From CAYQZD01 sp964421875 (GTDB lineage: Bacteria > Electryoneota > Tariuqbacteria > Tariuqbacterales > Tariuqbacteraceae), in contig CAYQZD010000024.1 of NCBI GenBank assembly GCA_964421875.1, positions 1 to 41,488 of the forward strand: a stretch of 41,488 bases of DNA. Reading direction: 5' to 3'. Under the pieces are notes generated by a model. The model did not search any database and was not told the origin of the DNA. It saw nothing but the letters and a program-made list of their open reading frames with translations. A program made the position numbers and the translations under genes. Positions 32,688 through 41,433 of this stretch are shown in pieces (position 1 is the first letter of the stretch; the number at the start of each line of letters is the position of its first letter).

Positions 32688-35600
32688 TGATAAATCCCCT
32701 GAATTTATGATTAATTTCTTCGATGATTTCATACCGGTATTTGCCACGCTCTTGATCACCGCACCCGGATCGGCGCCCTTGCGATCCAACAGCCCGCAGC
32801 CGGTGAAGACGATGTCATGCAGCTTCTGGTAGACCATTTCACCCCGGAACTGCCGGCCTTTATATTGTCTTAGATGAACACAGTAATCAGACTTCGATTT
32901 CGACCGTTTCCCGCAGATTGAGCATTCCCCCTCGGCAAACTCGCACTCCATCGATACCTGAGAGACAATCCCCTGCTTCACCAGCTTGTAAGCCAGCTTA
33001 GCCGCCGGTGAATCGTGGATGAACAGCGACCCCACGCATTCCACATAGCCGCCCTCGCTCTCCACATACTTGGAATCGATCACTCCGCCCACGATGTCGG
33101 TCAAATTCTGCGAATGCTGAAAGTCGATCTTGCTGTTCACCGCGGTGCCGTGATTGGACTTCAACTCCTCCGGCAAAAAGTAATCGCCGTTTTTGTTGGC
33201 GCCGGCGTGGGTCAGAATGAAGGTGAAAGTCGGGTCCTTTTTCTCTTCGCCTTCACCGGCTTCGGCCAGCAGAATCTCCCCATCGAACTTGGCGTGAAGA
33301 TTCCGATTCACATTGCAATCCGCTTCCGCTTTCAAGGGCGGCGCCTCCCGTTCAAATGCTTCATACCACTTCAATAATACTTCATAGGCTTGTTTCCGGG
33401 CTTCTTTCGACAGTTTCACTCCGCCCCGGGCCCCGTTCAAAGACGCCATCGCCGCCGCCACTCCCCGCCAGACCACCATCAACTTGCCATCGATAATCTT
33501 TCTGTAGGGTAGAAAATAAGCCTGCTTAGCAACCGGATACTTGCCGTCATGTTCCTTCGAAGGATAGTCCATCTTGACATAAGCGCAGGCTTTCGCCAAT
33601 CCCGCCCAGCCGAATTTATCGATGATGCCATTGGCCTCGGCGCCCCAATTCCAATCCCAGGGCGTCTCCGGCGGCGCTAACTCATCCTCAGCCGCCGCGG
33701 CTTTGCCCTTGCGGGGCTTCGATGCCACAAACAAGTATTCCTTTGCATCGTGCTTGCTCCCGCTGCGGATACCGATCGTGTATTGCACCGACTTCTTGTG
33801 CAAATCCACTTCCCCGAACCGCTCCGCCATTATCGCCTGCAGCTCCTTCGAAGTGGGGAAAGCATGATCCCGGTAGCTCATCAAGAGGTGCGCCCCCATC
33901 TTCGCTACGCCCTCGATGAAGCCCTTGATAAGCTTGGCGATGGATGCTTTATTGTATTTCGTGCGGGACTCGAAATCCTTGCGGTGGTTATCGATTAACT
34001 TCTTGCCCTGCCAGCAGGTCATCAGACCTTCAACGAAGTGATTGTCCGCCTCGTAATCATTGGCGTTGAATTCGGTGACATAGGGCGGATCGGCATAGAC
34101 CACATCGGCTTTCACCTCCGGTAAAAGCGCCAGCGCCTCCCTGTTGTAAGCCTTGCACTCCTTCCCATTATCGAACACCAGGGAATTGGCATGCTTGATA
34201 TAGCGGACGAAGCTCTCTTTGAATTCAGGGAGCGGGATATTTCCCAGCTGCGAGCCCTTGTGCTTCTCCAGGGAAGGGTATTCACTTAACGGGCGGGTCA
34301 ACGCCTTCTTCGAACGGTGAAACTCCCCGAAGGATGTCTTCGCCTTACAGGTCGCCCCTAACGCAAATAGGGCGATGTCCTTCTTGTAACCGGAAAGCAT
34401 CTGGATGTTGGCATAGGTGTTGTCCAGGAATTCCAAAATCTGCTTGGTATAATAATAGCCGTGGAAATTCTTGACGATGAAATTTTTTACGCTTTTGTTT
34501 TCCGACAGCAGCGTCTCGATGTCGTCATCCGATACGATCACCGAGGAATTCTCCACCACCGCTCGAGCGATGTGATAGGGATATTTCAATAAGTCATTGG
34601 CGATGACCTTCAAGCCCTTCTTCTTGTAGTAATAGGCTACATTGGCTCCGCCGGAAAACAGATCCAGCGCCGTTTCCACTCCCTCCGGGGTGTGCGCCCA
34701 GATCCAGGACATCAACTTCCGCTTGCTGCCCATGAAATTGGCGATGAATTGACCTGTGTCCTTAACCGCCTCCGCCGTCATCTCCTCATCGATGCCTTCG
34801 GGATTGGAGTCGGCAATTAACGAAGGCTGGAAGAAAACATCCACTACCGTTACCAGCGGGTCGGATTCCATAACCATATCATCTTCCACATCGGCGCTCG
34901 ACTTTTTACCTGCCGGCCCGCAGATGAACAAGCGCTCCTTCCCGTGCGAGGCTTCACCCTCGCGATTCGTCCCGCCCAGACTGTAGGTGTGCTCATGGCT
35001 CTTCATGCGCGATGCCTTGCCGTGCTTGTCAATCAGTTCCTTCATCTTGCGCTCGTTGGGATAGGCCTTGTCCCGGTAAGAAATAATCCAGTATTTTATA
35101 CCTTTAGCCTTCTCAAACACATTGTCGAAAAACACCTCCGCGTTCGCCTGGGTCACCGTCTGATGCTCGGTCTTGTATTTTCGAACTTTGCTGCCTTCAT
35201 CAATCTCCAATCCCTTCCAATAGGTCATCAACCCTTCGATGAAGTGATAGGATGTCTCATAGTTTGTGGTGGAAAATTGGGTAGCATAAGGTGGATCGAA
35301 ATAGGCTAAATCGACCTTGACCTCATCGAATATGTCCAGGATGTCCTTCCGGTAGGCTTTGTTATCCTGCTCATTATTGAAGACCAAGCCGTTTATCCGT
35401 TCGACATTCTGCTTGAAACGCTCGATGAATTCCTTTGGTGTGTCAGGATATCGGTCCTTGGTACCCTTGTTGTTAGCAGATTGGAAATGCCCGAAACTGC
35501 CTGCGGAGGATATACAGGTCTTGCCCAGCATGAATAAAGCCAAATCCTTCTTGAAGCCCGACAGCGCATCGATATTGGCCCGAATATTGTCTATCAGAGC

Positions 35601-36086
35601 ATGCACCCCGATCTGGAAGAATTTCCCCCGGAAGGTCTCCTGCACGAAACTCCCCGCTTTGGGATTGGTCTTCAGCAGCGCTTTCAGGTCGTCTTCTGAC
35701 AGGGTAACCTTCTGATTCTCCACTATCGCTCTGGCGATGTGATGACAATACCGAAGCCGGTCATTGCAGACAACCCGCAAACCCTTCTGCTTGTACATAT
35801 ACCCCACCACCGCGCTGCCGGAGAAAGCGTCCAGCACACTCTTCACCCCCTCCGGCGTGTTCAGCCAAATCCAATCGGTCAGCTTCTGCTTGGAGCCGAT
35901 GAAGTTGGTGATATAAACCGGCAGACCCTTCGCCGCATCGATGTTGTCGTCGGTGATGCGCCTGTCCCGCGCCTCGGCTTCCATCTCCGGCGATTCAGGC
36001 AGCATCAGCGGCAGCATTGCCAATTCCGCCTGAGTCTCCAACAGGAACTGCGTATTTTCCTGGATATTATTCATCTTTAGACTCAT
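32013..36086 (-). CDS. Fusion of two Dam-type methyltransferases, capsid protease and scaffold
   Basis: About 1357 residues. Domain 1 (62-395) and domain 2 (447-790) are tandem D12-class N6-adenine methyltransferases with FIGSK/FMGSK, SAM motifs DAFSGS and DLFSGG, and catalytic DPPY at 264-267 and 666-669. They clearly arose by duplication. Residues 809-917 hold a phage head-associated domain (PWDWNW, then GARGGV). 952-1127 is a prohead-protease-like domain with a histidine in FQHSQN, VSQVSMECEF and a CxxC...CxH zinc knuckle (about 1055-1071). 1134-1357 is a coiled-coil scaffold. The start ATG 36086 follows the late promoter; the longer frame would need a TTG at 36155. No stop breaks the frame. 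Cleavage into separate proteins during head maturation is likely. Confidence 0.85.
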   Translation of the reverse strand: MSLKMNNIQENTQFLLETQAELAMLPLMLPESPEMEAEARDRRITDDNIDAAKGLPVYITNFIGSKQKLTDWIWLNTPEGVKSVLDAFSGSAVVGYMYKQKGLRVVCNDRLRYCHHIARAIVENQKVTLSEDDLKALLKTNPKAGSFVQETFRGKFFQIGVHALIDNIRANIDALSGFKKDLALFMLGKTCISSAGSFGHFQSANNKGTKDRYPDTPKEFIERFKQNVERINGLVFNNEQDNKAYRKDILDIFDEVKVDLAYFDPPYATQFSTTNYETSYHFIEGLMTYWKGLEIDEGSKVRKYKTEHQTVTQANAEVFFDNVFEKAKGIKYWIISYRDKAYPNERKMKELIDKHGKASRMKSHEHTYSLGGTNREGEASHGKERLFICGPAGKKSSADVEDDMVMESDPLVTVVDVFFQPSLIADSNPEGIDEEMTAEAVKDTGQFIANFMGSKRKLMSWIWAHTPEGVETALDLFSGGANVAYYYKKKGLKVIANDLLKYPYHIARAVVENSSVIVSDDDIETLLSENKSVKNFIVKNFHGYYYTKQILEFLDNTYANIQMLSGYKKDIALFALGATCKAKTSFGEFHRSKKALTRPLSEYPSLEKHKGSQLGNIPLPEFKESFVRYIKHANSLVFDNGKECKAYNREALALLPEVKADVVYADPPYVTEFNANDYEADNHFVEGLMTCWQGKKLIDNHRKDFESRTKYNKASIAKLIKGFIEGVAKMGAHLLMSYRDHAFPTSKELQAIMAERFGEVDLHKKSVQYTIGIRSGSKHDAKEYLFVASKPRKGKAAAAEDELAPPETPWDWNWGAEANGIIDKFGWAGLAKACAYVKMDYPSKEHDGKYPVAKQAYFLPYRKIIDGKLMVVWRGVAAAMASLNGARGGVKLSKEARKQAYEVLLKWYEAFEREAPPLKAEADCNVNRNLHAKFDGEILLAEAGEGEEKKDPTFTFILTHAGANKNGDYFLPEELKSNHGTAVNSKIDFQHSQNLTDIVGGVIDSKYVESEGGYVECVGSLFIHDSPAAKLAYKLVKQGIVSQVSMECEFAEGECSICGKRSKSKSDYCVHLRQYKGRQFRGEMVYQKLHDIVFTGCGLLDRKGADPGAVIKSVANTGMKSSKKLIINSGDLSMDANATFRAYLEAQKVQREIWPMTNALEGYLSGILKKFSDEAISGDELIAKANECLSSFSAEMKAMVDALKGASTAKAAVDEDELKRFKEENETLKKQLADLQKKVDEYEAEKAKSARKVKATELVTKWEQRGKTFESEEARTAEIERLAGLDDSALAATEKVIEQLKPSGGGGNGNKPKSEAGDKGALRTDAGVEPEPVDDGKTSPEERLAGGLQKARQDLKR

Positions 36087-36107
36087 TATTCCGGTTTCAT
36101 AGTACAA

Positions 36108-36136
36108 AAAATAAGTCCCAAAACTTTTCCTGTCAA
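36108..36136 (-). promoter_or_regulatory. Promoter of the phage late cluster
   Basis: On the minus strand TTGACA (36131-36136), 17-bp spacer, TATTTT (36108-36113), about 22 bp before the ATG at 36086. The -35 is consensus. The resulting leader is very short. Confidence 0.7.
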
Positions 36137-36159
36137 GGGACTCTTTTACACTCAAACTA

Positions 36160-36188
36160 CAAAATTGCAGTAACTTACTGCGGTTTTG
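36160..36188. promoter_or_regulatory. Dyad upstream of the late promoter, possible operator
   Basis: GCAGTAA-C-TTACTGC (36167-36181) is perfect and extends as CAAAA/TTTTG arms across two mismatched pairs (36160-36188). It lies about 24 bp upstream of the -35 box, where an activator or repressor dimer could bind. Confidence 0.5.
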
Positions 36189-36207
36189 TCGTTTTCAAGA
36201 TGGGAAT

Positions 36208-36248
36208 AAAAAAAACCGGCCGTAGCGCATGGCACGCCGGGCCGGCTT
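36208..36248 (-). terminator. GC-rich terminator insulating the late promoter
   Basis: CCGGCC (36216-36221) pairs with GGCCGG (36240-36245), with a weak inner stem. On the minus strand it runs into a T8 tract (36208-36215). No minus-strand gene lies directly upstream now, so it may be a leftover of a lost gene or an insulator. Confidence 0.65.
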
Positions 36249-36413
36249 GGAAGAATTTATACCTGATTTATTATACTAAAACCGCCTTCAGAATTTCAAG
36301 TGATATCTTGTGTTAAGGGAAAGATTTTATTGCGGATATGTGCTTTCATTACCGGTATACCTGGGTTAGAGATGTGTGATGACGGGACTCCGGTACAATT
36401 CTGTAGATTCCGC

Positions 36414-36442
36414 TTGACAACAGGCACAGATTTCCTTATATT
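36414..36442 (+). promoter_or_regulatory. Promoter of the T9SS beta-propeller gene
   Basis: TTGACA (36414-36419), 17-bp spacer, TATATT (36437-36442), followed by GGAGGAG just before the ATG at 36485. A near-consensus sigma70-type promoter. Confidence 0.75.
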
Positions 36443-36484
36443 ATCTTTGTAAATATTAGCTTAAACCTCCCGGAGGAGACCCAA

Positions 36485-37933
36485 ATGAAGAACCTGTTCA
36501 CCATATTCATCCTCATTATCATTCTGTCCGCCTCCGCCCTCGCCCAGCCCCAGCAGCCGGACACATTATGGACTAAACGGTACAGGGAGGGGTATGCAGC
36601 CTGTGGCAGATGTGTCCAGCAGACACCAGATGGAGGCTATATTCTTGTCGGGAACACATCGCCTGGCGGTCAAATGAGTAATTTCTATCTGGTAAAAACC
36701 GATGCCAACGGAGATACTATCTGGACCCGCAACTATGGAACCGGTCCCAGTGAGCAGGCTTATTATATAGAACGAACAAGCGACGGAGGGTATATTGTAG
36801 TTGGAACTTATGCCGCGAATAGTACCGACATCTGGCTGATGAAGACGGATGAGAACGGCGACACCCTCTGGACGCGTAAATATGGTGAAACTATGCATGA
36901 AGTCGGTAAAGAAGTCCATCAGACTGATGACGGAGGATACATTATATTTGGATTAAAGGGCGACCAGAGTCCCTTGGTAAATTATTTCCTGATGATTAAA
37001 ACCGATGAAAACGGGGATACCCTCTGGACCAGAACCTATATAGAGGGAGCTGAAATATGTAGAAGCGGTGTTCCCACCTCTGATGGGGGATATATCATGG
37101 CGGGTTTGACCGAATCATATGGAGCCGGTGGGACCGACTTTTTCGTGATAAAAACTGATTCTGAAGGCGATACCCTGTGGACCAGAACATATGGTGGTGT
37201 CTCGAATGAGGGCGCAGAAAGCATACGTCAGACAACAGATGGGGGTTATATCATCGCCGGAGGAACAAGGTCCTATGGTGCAGGAAGATCTGATGCCAGA
37301 TTGATCAAGACCGATATGAATGGAGACACAATATGGACACGGACCTTTGGCGGTTCTGAAGATGAAAATGGCAAATCGGTTTTTCAGACGCATGACGGAG
37401 GATACATCATGACCGGATATACAGAAACCAATGCGGTGGGTTCGAAGAATCTCTATCTTGTCAGGACCGACTCGCTTGGCAATGAGTGCTGGCAAATGAG
37501 TCTTACCGGCGGAATTGGGAGCGATGAAGGCGAATATGTTATTCAGACCGACGGCGGCGGCTTCACGGCGATTGGCAGGTCGCAGTATAGCGAACATCAC
37601 AGCGATATGTGGTTGGTTCGCCTTGCGTCTGAAGTCAATCGGGCGCTTGAGATTCCCGGAAATAGGATTCCCCAATACTCCCTGCTTCCGATATACCCTA
37701 ATCCCTTCAACCAAAGAACCGTTGCGAGATTCGAGCTGAGAGCCGCGAGTTATGTGAATCTCGAGGTTTACGATGTCTGGGGGAGGGTGGTGGAGAATTT
37801 AGTTTCAGGGTATTACATACCTGGGGCGCACCGGGTCTGGTTTGATGGTGGGGATTTACCCTCCGGGGTGTATCTCATCAGATTAGAGGCAGGGGACTAT
37901 ACTCAGACCAGAAAATCAGTATTGATAAAATGA
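36485..37933 (+). CDS. Exported beta-propeller protein with T9SS sorting domain
   Basis: 482 residues. A signal peptide (TIFILIIILSASALAQ) is followed by about seven repeats of the pattern TDGGYIxxGxT...xxLxKTDxNGDTxWTRxYGG, spaced roughly 50 residues. These fold as a beta-propeller often annotated as delta-60 or beta-propeller repeat. The C-terminal 85 residues are a type A T9SS sorting domain starting LLPIYPNPFNQRT, with VEVYDVWG-type and GVYLIRLEAG strands. The protein should be secreted and anchored on the surface. It is host-lineage, not phage, and has its own strong promoter and a shared downstream terminator. Confidence 0.88.
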   Translation: MKNLFTIFILIIILSASALAQPQQPDTLWTKRYREGYAACGRCVQQTPDGGYILVGNTSPGGQMSNFYLVKTDANGDTIWTRNYGTGPSEQAYYIERTSDGGYIVVGTYAANSTDIWLMKTDENGDTLWTRKYGETMHEVGKEVHQTDDGGYIIFGLKGDQSPLVNYFLMIKTDENGDTLWTRTYIEGAEICRSGVPTSDGGYIMAGLTESYGAGGTDFFVIKTDSEGDTLWTRTYGGVSNEGAESIRQTTDGGYIIAGGTRSYGAGRSDARLIKTDMNGDTIWTRTFGGSEDENGKSVFQTHDGGYIMTGYTETNAVGSKNLYLVRTDSLGNECWQMSLTGGIGSDEGEYVIQTDGGGFTAIGRSQYSEHHSDMWLVRLASEVNRALEIPGNRIPQYSLLPIYPNPFNQRTVARFELRAASYVNLEVYDVWGRVVENLVSGYYIPGAHRVWFDGGDLPSGVYLIRLEAGDYTQTRKSVLIK

Positions 37934-37940
37934 GAACCTA

Positions 37941-37975
37941 AAAAAAGCCGGGACTTTGCACCCCGGCTTTTCTTC
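37941..37975. terminator. Bidirectional terminator between convergent genes
   Basis: A perfect 10-bp stem (AAAAGCCGGG/CCCGGCTTTT; 37943-37952 with 37962-37971) with a nine-base loop. T-tracts follow on both strands, so it serves both flanking genes. Confidence 0.9.
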
Positions 37976-37987
37976 TTGTTTGAAGCC

Positions 37988-40900
37988 TTACTGCAGTAAC
38001 ATCATCTTACGGCTCAGACTGAATTCCTCCCCTGTTTCAAGTCCTTCAGCTTTAATCCTATAGATATACAATCCACTGGAAAGGGAAACACCTGCGCCGT
38101 CAATTCCCTTCCATATCGCCTTACGAAAACCGGCGTTCTCCACACCGTCCACCAGCGTGCAGACTTTCCGCCCCAGGATGTTGAACACCTCTATCTTCAC
38201 CTGGGAGATTTCCGGCAGGTCGTAGCGAATCTCGGTCACCGGATTGAAGGGATTGGGATAATTCTGATGAAGGGCGAATACTCTTGGCAGCAACTCCAGA
38301 CCTCCTCCGTTTTCGACTCCGGCGAGTTCCCCGCCCCGCATATTGTGTAGTTGTGACAGCAATTCCGCTCGTCTGGCTCTATACTCACCGTAATTATTCG
38401 GTTTCAATTGGGGGATTCGGGGATTGAACCAATTCGGCGGAACGGGAGAACGCAGACTCATCATCAGATACGCCCGGCCGGCGCTAATCACAGAATAAAC
38501 GGAATCCTGAAACGATGGATTGTTGAGGAGGATTGCTTCATAATCCAGCACAGCGCTGTGGTAATCACCCATAGCTTCCTTTACCTTAATTGTGAGTAAA
38601 TCCGCTGCCCTGGATACCGCGTTGCTTCGGCTGGTTGAGGCTATGGACTGATAATAGCCGAGAAGTGGAGGTATGTTCAGCCCGCCTCGAACGGTCGCCC
38701 GCAGAAGCCTGCGCATCGCCACTATTTTTCGCGCGGCATTGTCGGTTTCTGCGATGAATTCGGTATAGGCGTCGACTGCGCTTTGATAATCACCCGCTTC
38801 TTCATACGCCAGTCCGTCCTCCAACCCATCACCGCTGTCAAGGCTGAGATATTCCCCGGAACCATTACCATTGTCGGAACCTTCACCATATATGTTGTTG
38901 GGACTGCCGCAGTATGGGTCCCAATCCCACTTTGATGCGTCCTCAGGGTAGAATTCGGTGTATTCAGGACCGTTGGAATCATCCCAGAAATTGTTTTCAA
39001 TAATCCTAACGGTTTCGACATCTTCCAGGTCCTCGTTGTAAATGTAAAAATCGTATCCGGTCTCATCCCGATAGAAATTGTTGTATCTCGAATTGAACAG
39101 TGGATATGAATCGCCGGTTTCGTATATTATCCCATATGGTGTGATAACCGGTGAATTCTGGTTATTGAACTCGTTTCCGTTGGCGCTTGAAGCGTAACAA
39201 CCGAATACCGCGTCGCTTAGCTCTTCGGCATATACGCAGAATCCATCGTTGTCATCAAAGTAGTTCTTCCTTAAATGAGGTGTGGAATTATATAGATATA
39301 AAGCCCCACAAGCTGATTGAGATTGATCGTCGCCATTATTTTTAAAATCAGTCTGGAAGAGGCTGCAGTCATCGCAGTCGTAGAGCTCGATACCGAAAAC
39401 TATGTTATTACTGATAATGGGGCGAAGAGAAGTGGGACTATATTGCTCCAGGTAAACCTCGGCGTCGTCGCAGCATATTCCGGTTTGGAAGTTCTTAACG
39501 GTATAGGTGCAGTCCGGAAAATGACCGGTGAGAATCAAACCCCCGCCGTTTATATCCAGGCCAAGCGTATCGGTGTTATCTACACCAAGGAACGATGAAG
39601 TTGTAATGTCCAGCTCCGCTGTGTATCCCCTTACCGCGTATGAATTATTACCGTCCGATACGAAAGAGCAGTTTGTAATGGTGATAGTGTTGGCATCGAT
39701 AGTAATATCCTCTAAACCATACTGCGTATATTCAAGATATGTATCTGATAGCGTAAGGTCAGAATTGTGCACGATAAACCCAAACATTACATCTTCGATT
39801 GTGCAGTTAGAAACCGTTAAATCCGACCTTACAGCCAAGATACCTATTTGAGATCCGGATATTTCACAGTGATCGAATACACAGGAACCATCGGAGTCGT
39901 CATAAACATATATCCCACTCCATTCGACTCCGGAATTAGGTTTGGGTTTGAATACAATGGGTTCCGAGCTGGTTCCATCCGCAATCAACGTTCCTTTAAC
40001 ATAGACATAGTAGTTGCCTTTGAAGAAAATATGTGTCCCCGGATCTATTTCCAGAGTATCATTCATCGCCACGGAGCATTGTCCGGTGACAAAGTATCTG
40101 TTTTCCGTTAAGTTGCCGCTGATTGAACCGGCAAGATAGTTGAAGGTCGATGTGTCGGAATATAAGTAAAAATCCCAATCGTTACTGGTAGTGTCCTGCA
40201 GGATGTTTCCATCAAGGTCGAGTGGAATCACGTGAATACTGTCACCTCTATACTCCATCCGAAGGTAATGTTGAGTGTCCACGCAAGTGCTTGAAATGTT
40301 AACACACGGTGGCCCTCCACCACCACTAATTATGTAATTGATACTATCTTCCTTACAATAATCATAACAATGACAATGTCCGCTAAATACTGCCTGGATT
40401 TTATATTCCTCAAACAGAGGAATCCAATATTCAGTGATCATTTCACTAACCAAACTATCTCTCGACGATACACCAGACCTCTCGTTAAATATATGGGGAA
40501 TGTGATACATTACAAACCTATAAGGTTCTTCGGTGCCCATCAAGTCTTCCTCTAGCCAATCTGTCTGCTCTATTCTATATTCTTCTCCCCAAGCAGCGGT
40601 ATCTCGAAAAGCCTGAGTATTTAATACGGACCAATGTGTTTGTCCATAGTCGAAGCTGTAATAAAGCTCCGTCTCCGAAGGGTTGTTTCTGGGGAGTTCA
40701 AGAAGTTTTTTATAGTTTTCACAAGTTGTGGTAGAGTCTAATACTTGGTGGTTACCCAATGTGGTCAGTACCGGTCTTGTGTCTGCCACATGATTTTCAT
40801 ACAACGAGTCGTAATGATAGCTTGAACAAACAACCATTGGATCTATAAATTCCTGGAACAAGTCGTCTGGAAATGGCCATTGCGCCTGATCGCCGAGCTG

Positions 40901-41404
40901 GAGGATGAAAAGCGGCTGGTCATCAAGGTCGTAGTCCATATAAGCGTTGACTACATCGGGGTGGTATGTGGGAGTTTGGGGTGATGAACCTGAATCATCC
41001 TGTGTGTCACCAATAATAATGAGTATATCTCCGATTTCAAGCGAAGTTTTAGCTGAATAAAAGCTCTGTTCCGCTAATGTATCGTTACCATGAACGATTA
41101 CATAGTTATATTGTGAGTTCGGGGACAGACAATCGAATGCAACATGGTTAGTATATTTTCCACTTCCCATAGATTCCCCATATGCGTTTTCTGTTGTGGG
41201 ATTCAATCCTGATCCAGAAAGCGTTACAGTGCCATTGCTATTGTTGGCAACCCAATTAATGATCACGGTTGTGGTGGGATCGTTGATGAATGTCAGATAG
41301 GGTCCTGTCCATAGGTCGGTTGCCCAACTTTGAGCGCAAAATACCAATGAAGTGATAAACACCGCCGCCCAAAATCTTAAGCGATTGATAGATGAGTATT
41401 TCAT
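37988..41404 (-). CDS. Exported metallophosphoesterase / beta-helix protein with T9SS sorting domain
   Basis: 1138 residues. There is a signal peptide (1-28) and a purple-acid-phosphatase-like N-terminal beta domain (30-122). A calcineurin-like metallophosphoesterase spans about 125-375, with metal-binding motifs GDTQ (132), GDQ (171), GNH (217), HIPH (301) and GHCHC (342). A right-handed parallel beta-helix follows (about 440-840), then a helical, TPR-like stretch (about 860-1000). The T9SS sorting domain begins with QNYPNPFNP (about 1045). It is likely a cell-surface phosphatase or phosphodiesterase. GGGAG precedes the ATG. The right terminal repeat starts 29 bp upstream, so the native promoter is probably cut off or displaced. 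Confidence 0.88.
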   Translation of the reverse strand: MKYSSINRLRFWAAVFITSLVFCAQSWATDLWTGPYLTFINDPTTTVIINWVANNSNGTVTLSGSGLNPTTENAYGESMGSGKYTNHVAFDCLSPNSQYNYVIVHGNDTLAEQSFYSAKTSLEIGDILIIIGDTQDDSGSSPQTPTYHPDVVNAYMDYDLDDQPLFILQLGDQAQWPFPDDLFQEFIDPMVVCSSYHYDSLYENHVADTRPVLTTLGNHQVLDSTTTCENYKKLLELPRNNPSETELYYSFDYGQTHWSVLNTQAFRDTAAWGEEYRIEQTDWLEEDLMGTEEPYRFVMYHIPHIFNERSGVSSRDSLVSEMITEYWIPLFEEYKIQAVFSGHCHCYDYCKEDSINYIISGGGGPPCVNISSTCVDTQHYLRMEYRGDSIHVIPLDLDGNILQDTTSNDWDFYLYSDTSTFNYLAGSISGNLTENRYFVTGQCSVAMNDTLEIDPGTHIFFKGNYYVYVKGTLIADGTSSEPIVFKPKPNSGVEWSGIYVYDDSDGSCVFDHCEISGSQIGILAVRSDLTVSNCTIEDVMFGFIVHNSDLTLSDTYLEYTQYGLEDITIDANTITITNCSFVSDGNNSYAVRGYTAELDITTSSFLGVDNTDTLGLDINGGGLILTGHFPDCTYTVKNFQTGICCDDAEVYLEQYSPTSLRPIISNNIVFGIELYDCDDCSLFQTDFKNNGDDQSQSACGALYLYNSTPHLRKNYFDDNDGFCVYAEELSDAVFGCYASSANGNEFNNQNSPVITPYGIIYETGDSYPLFNSRYNNFYRDETGYDFYIYNEDLEDVETVRIIENNFWDDSNGPEYTEFYPEDASKWDWDPYCGSPNNIYGEGSDNGNGSGEYLSLDSGDGLEDGLAYEEAGDYQSAVDAYTEFIAETDNAARKIVAMRRLLRATVRGGLNIPPLLGYYQSIASTSRSNAVSRAADLLTIKVKEAMGDYHSAVLDYEAILLNNPSFQDSVYSVISAGRAYLMMSLRSPVPPNWFNPRIPQLKPNNYGEYRARRAELLSQLHNMRGGELAGVENGGGLELLPRVFALHQNYPNPFNPVTEIRYDLPEISQVKIEVFNILGRKVCTLVDGVENAGFRKAIWKGIDGAGVSLSSGLYIYRIKAEGLETGEEFSLSRKMMLLQ

Positions 41405-41433
41405 CGTAAAACTCCCTTCTGTTGAATTGAATT

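Larger units (their letters stand above)
6746..36136 (-). mobile_element. Myovirus-like prophage structural region, probably defective
   Basis: About 29 kb of collinear minus-strand head, neck, tail and baseplate genes, interrupted by four plus-strand cassettes. Portal, terminase, integrase, replication and lysis genes are not recognisable. The limits are set by the late promoter on the right and the terminator after the last phage gene on the left. No attachment repeats were recognised. Confidence 0.8.
36087..36484. other. 398-bp non-coding junction between phage and host-type genes
   Basis: No gene was found here. It holds, from left to right, the late promoter, a 29-bp dyad, a minus-strand terminator and the promoter of the 36485 gene. 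No tRNA or attachment-site core could be recognised. Confidence 0.7.

Noticed and set aside
36087..36155. Longer start (TTG at 36155) for the methyltransferase/protease fusion
   Set aside because: It would begin upstream of the TTGACA/TATTTT promoter, and ATG at 36086 follows that promoter at a sensible distance.
37115..37714. 199-codon minus-strand frame opposite the propeller gene
   Set aside because: Periodic shadow of the repeat-containing T9SS gene on the other strand.
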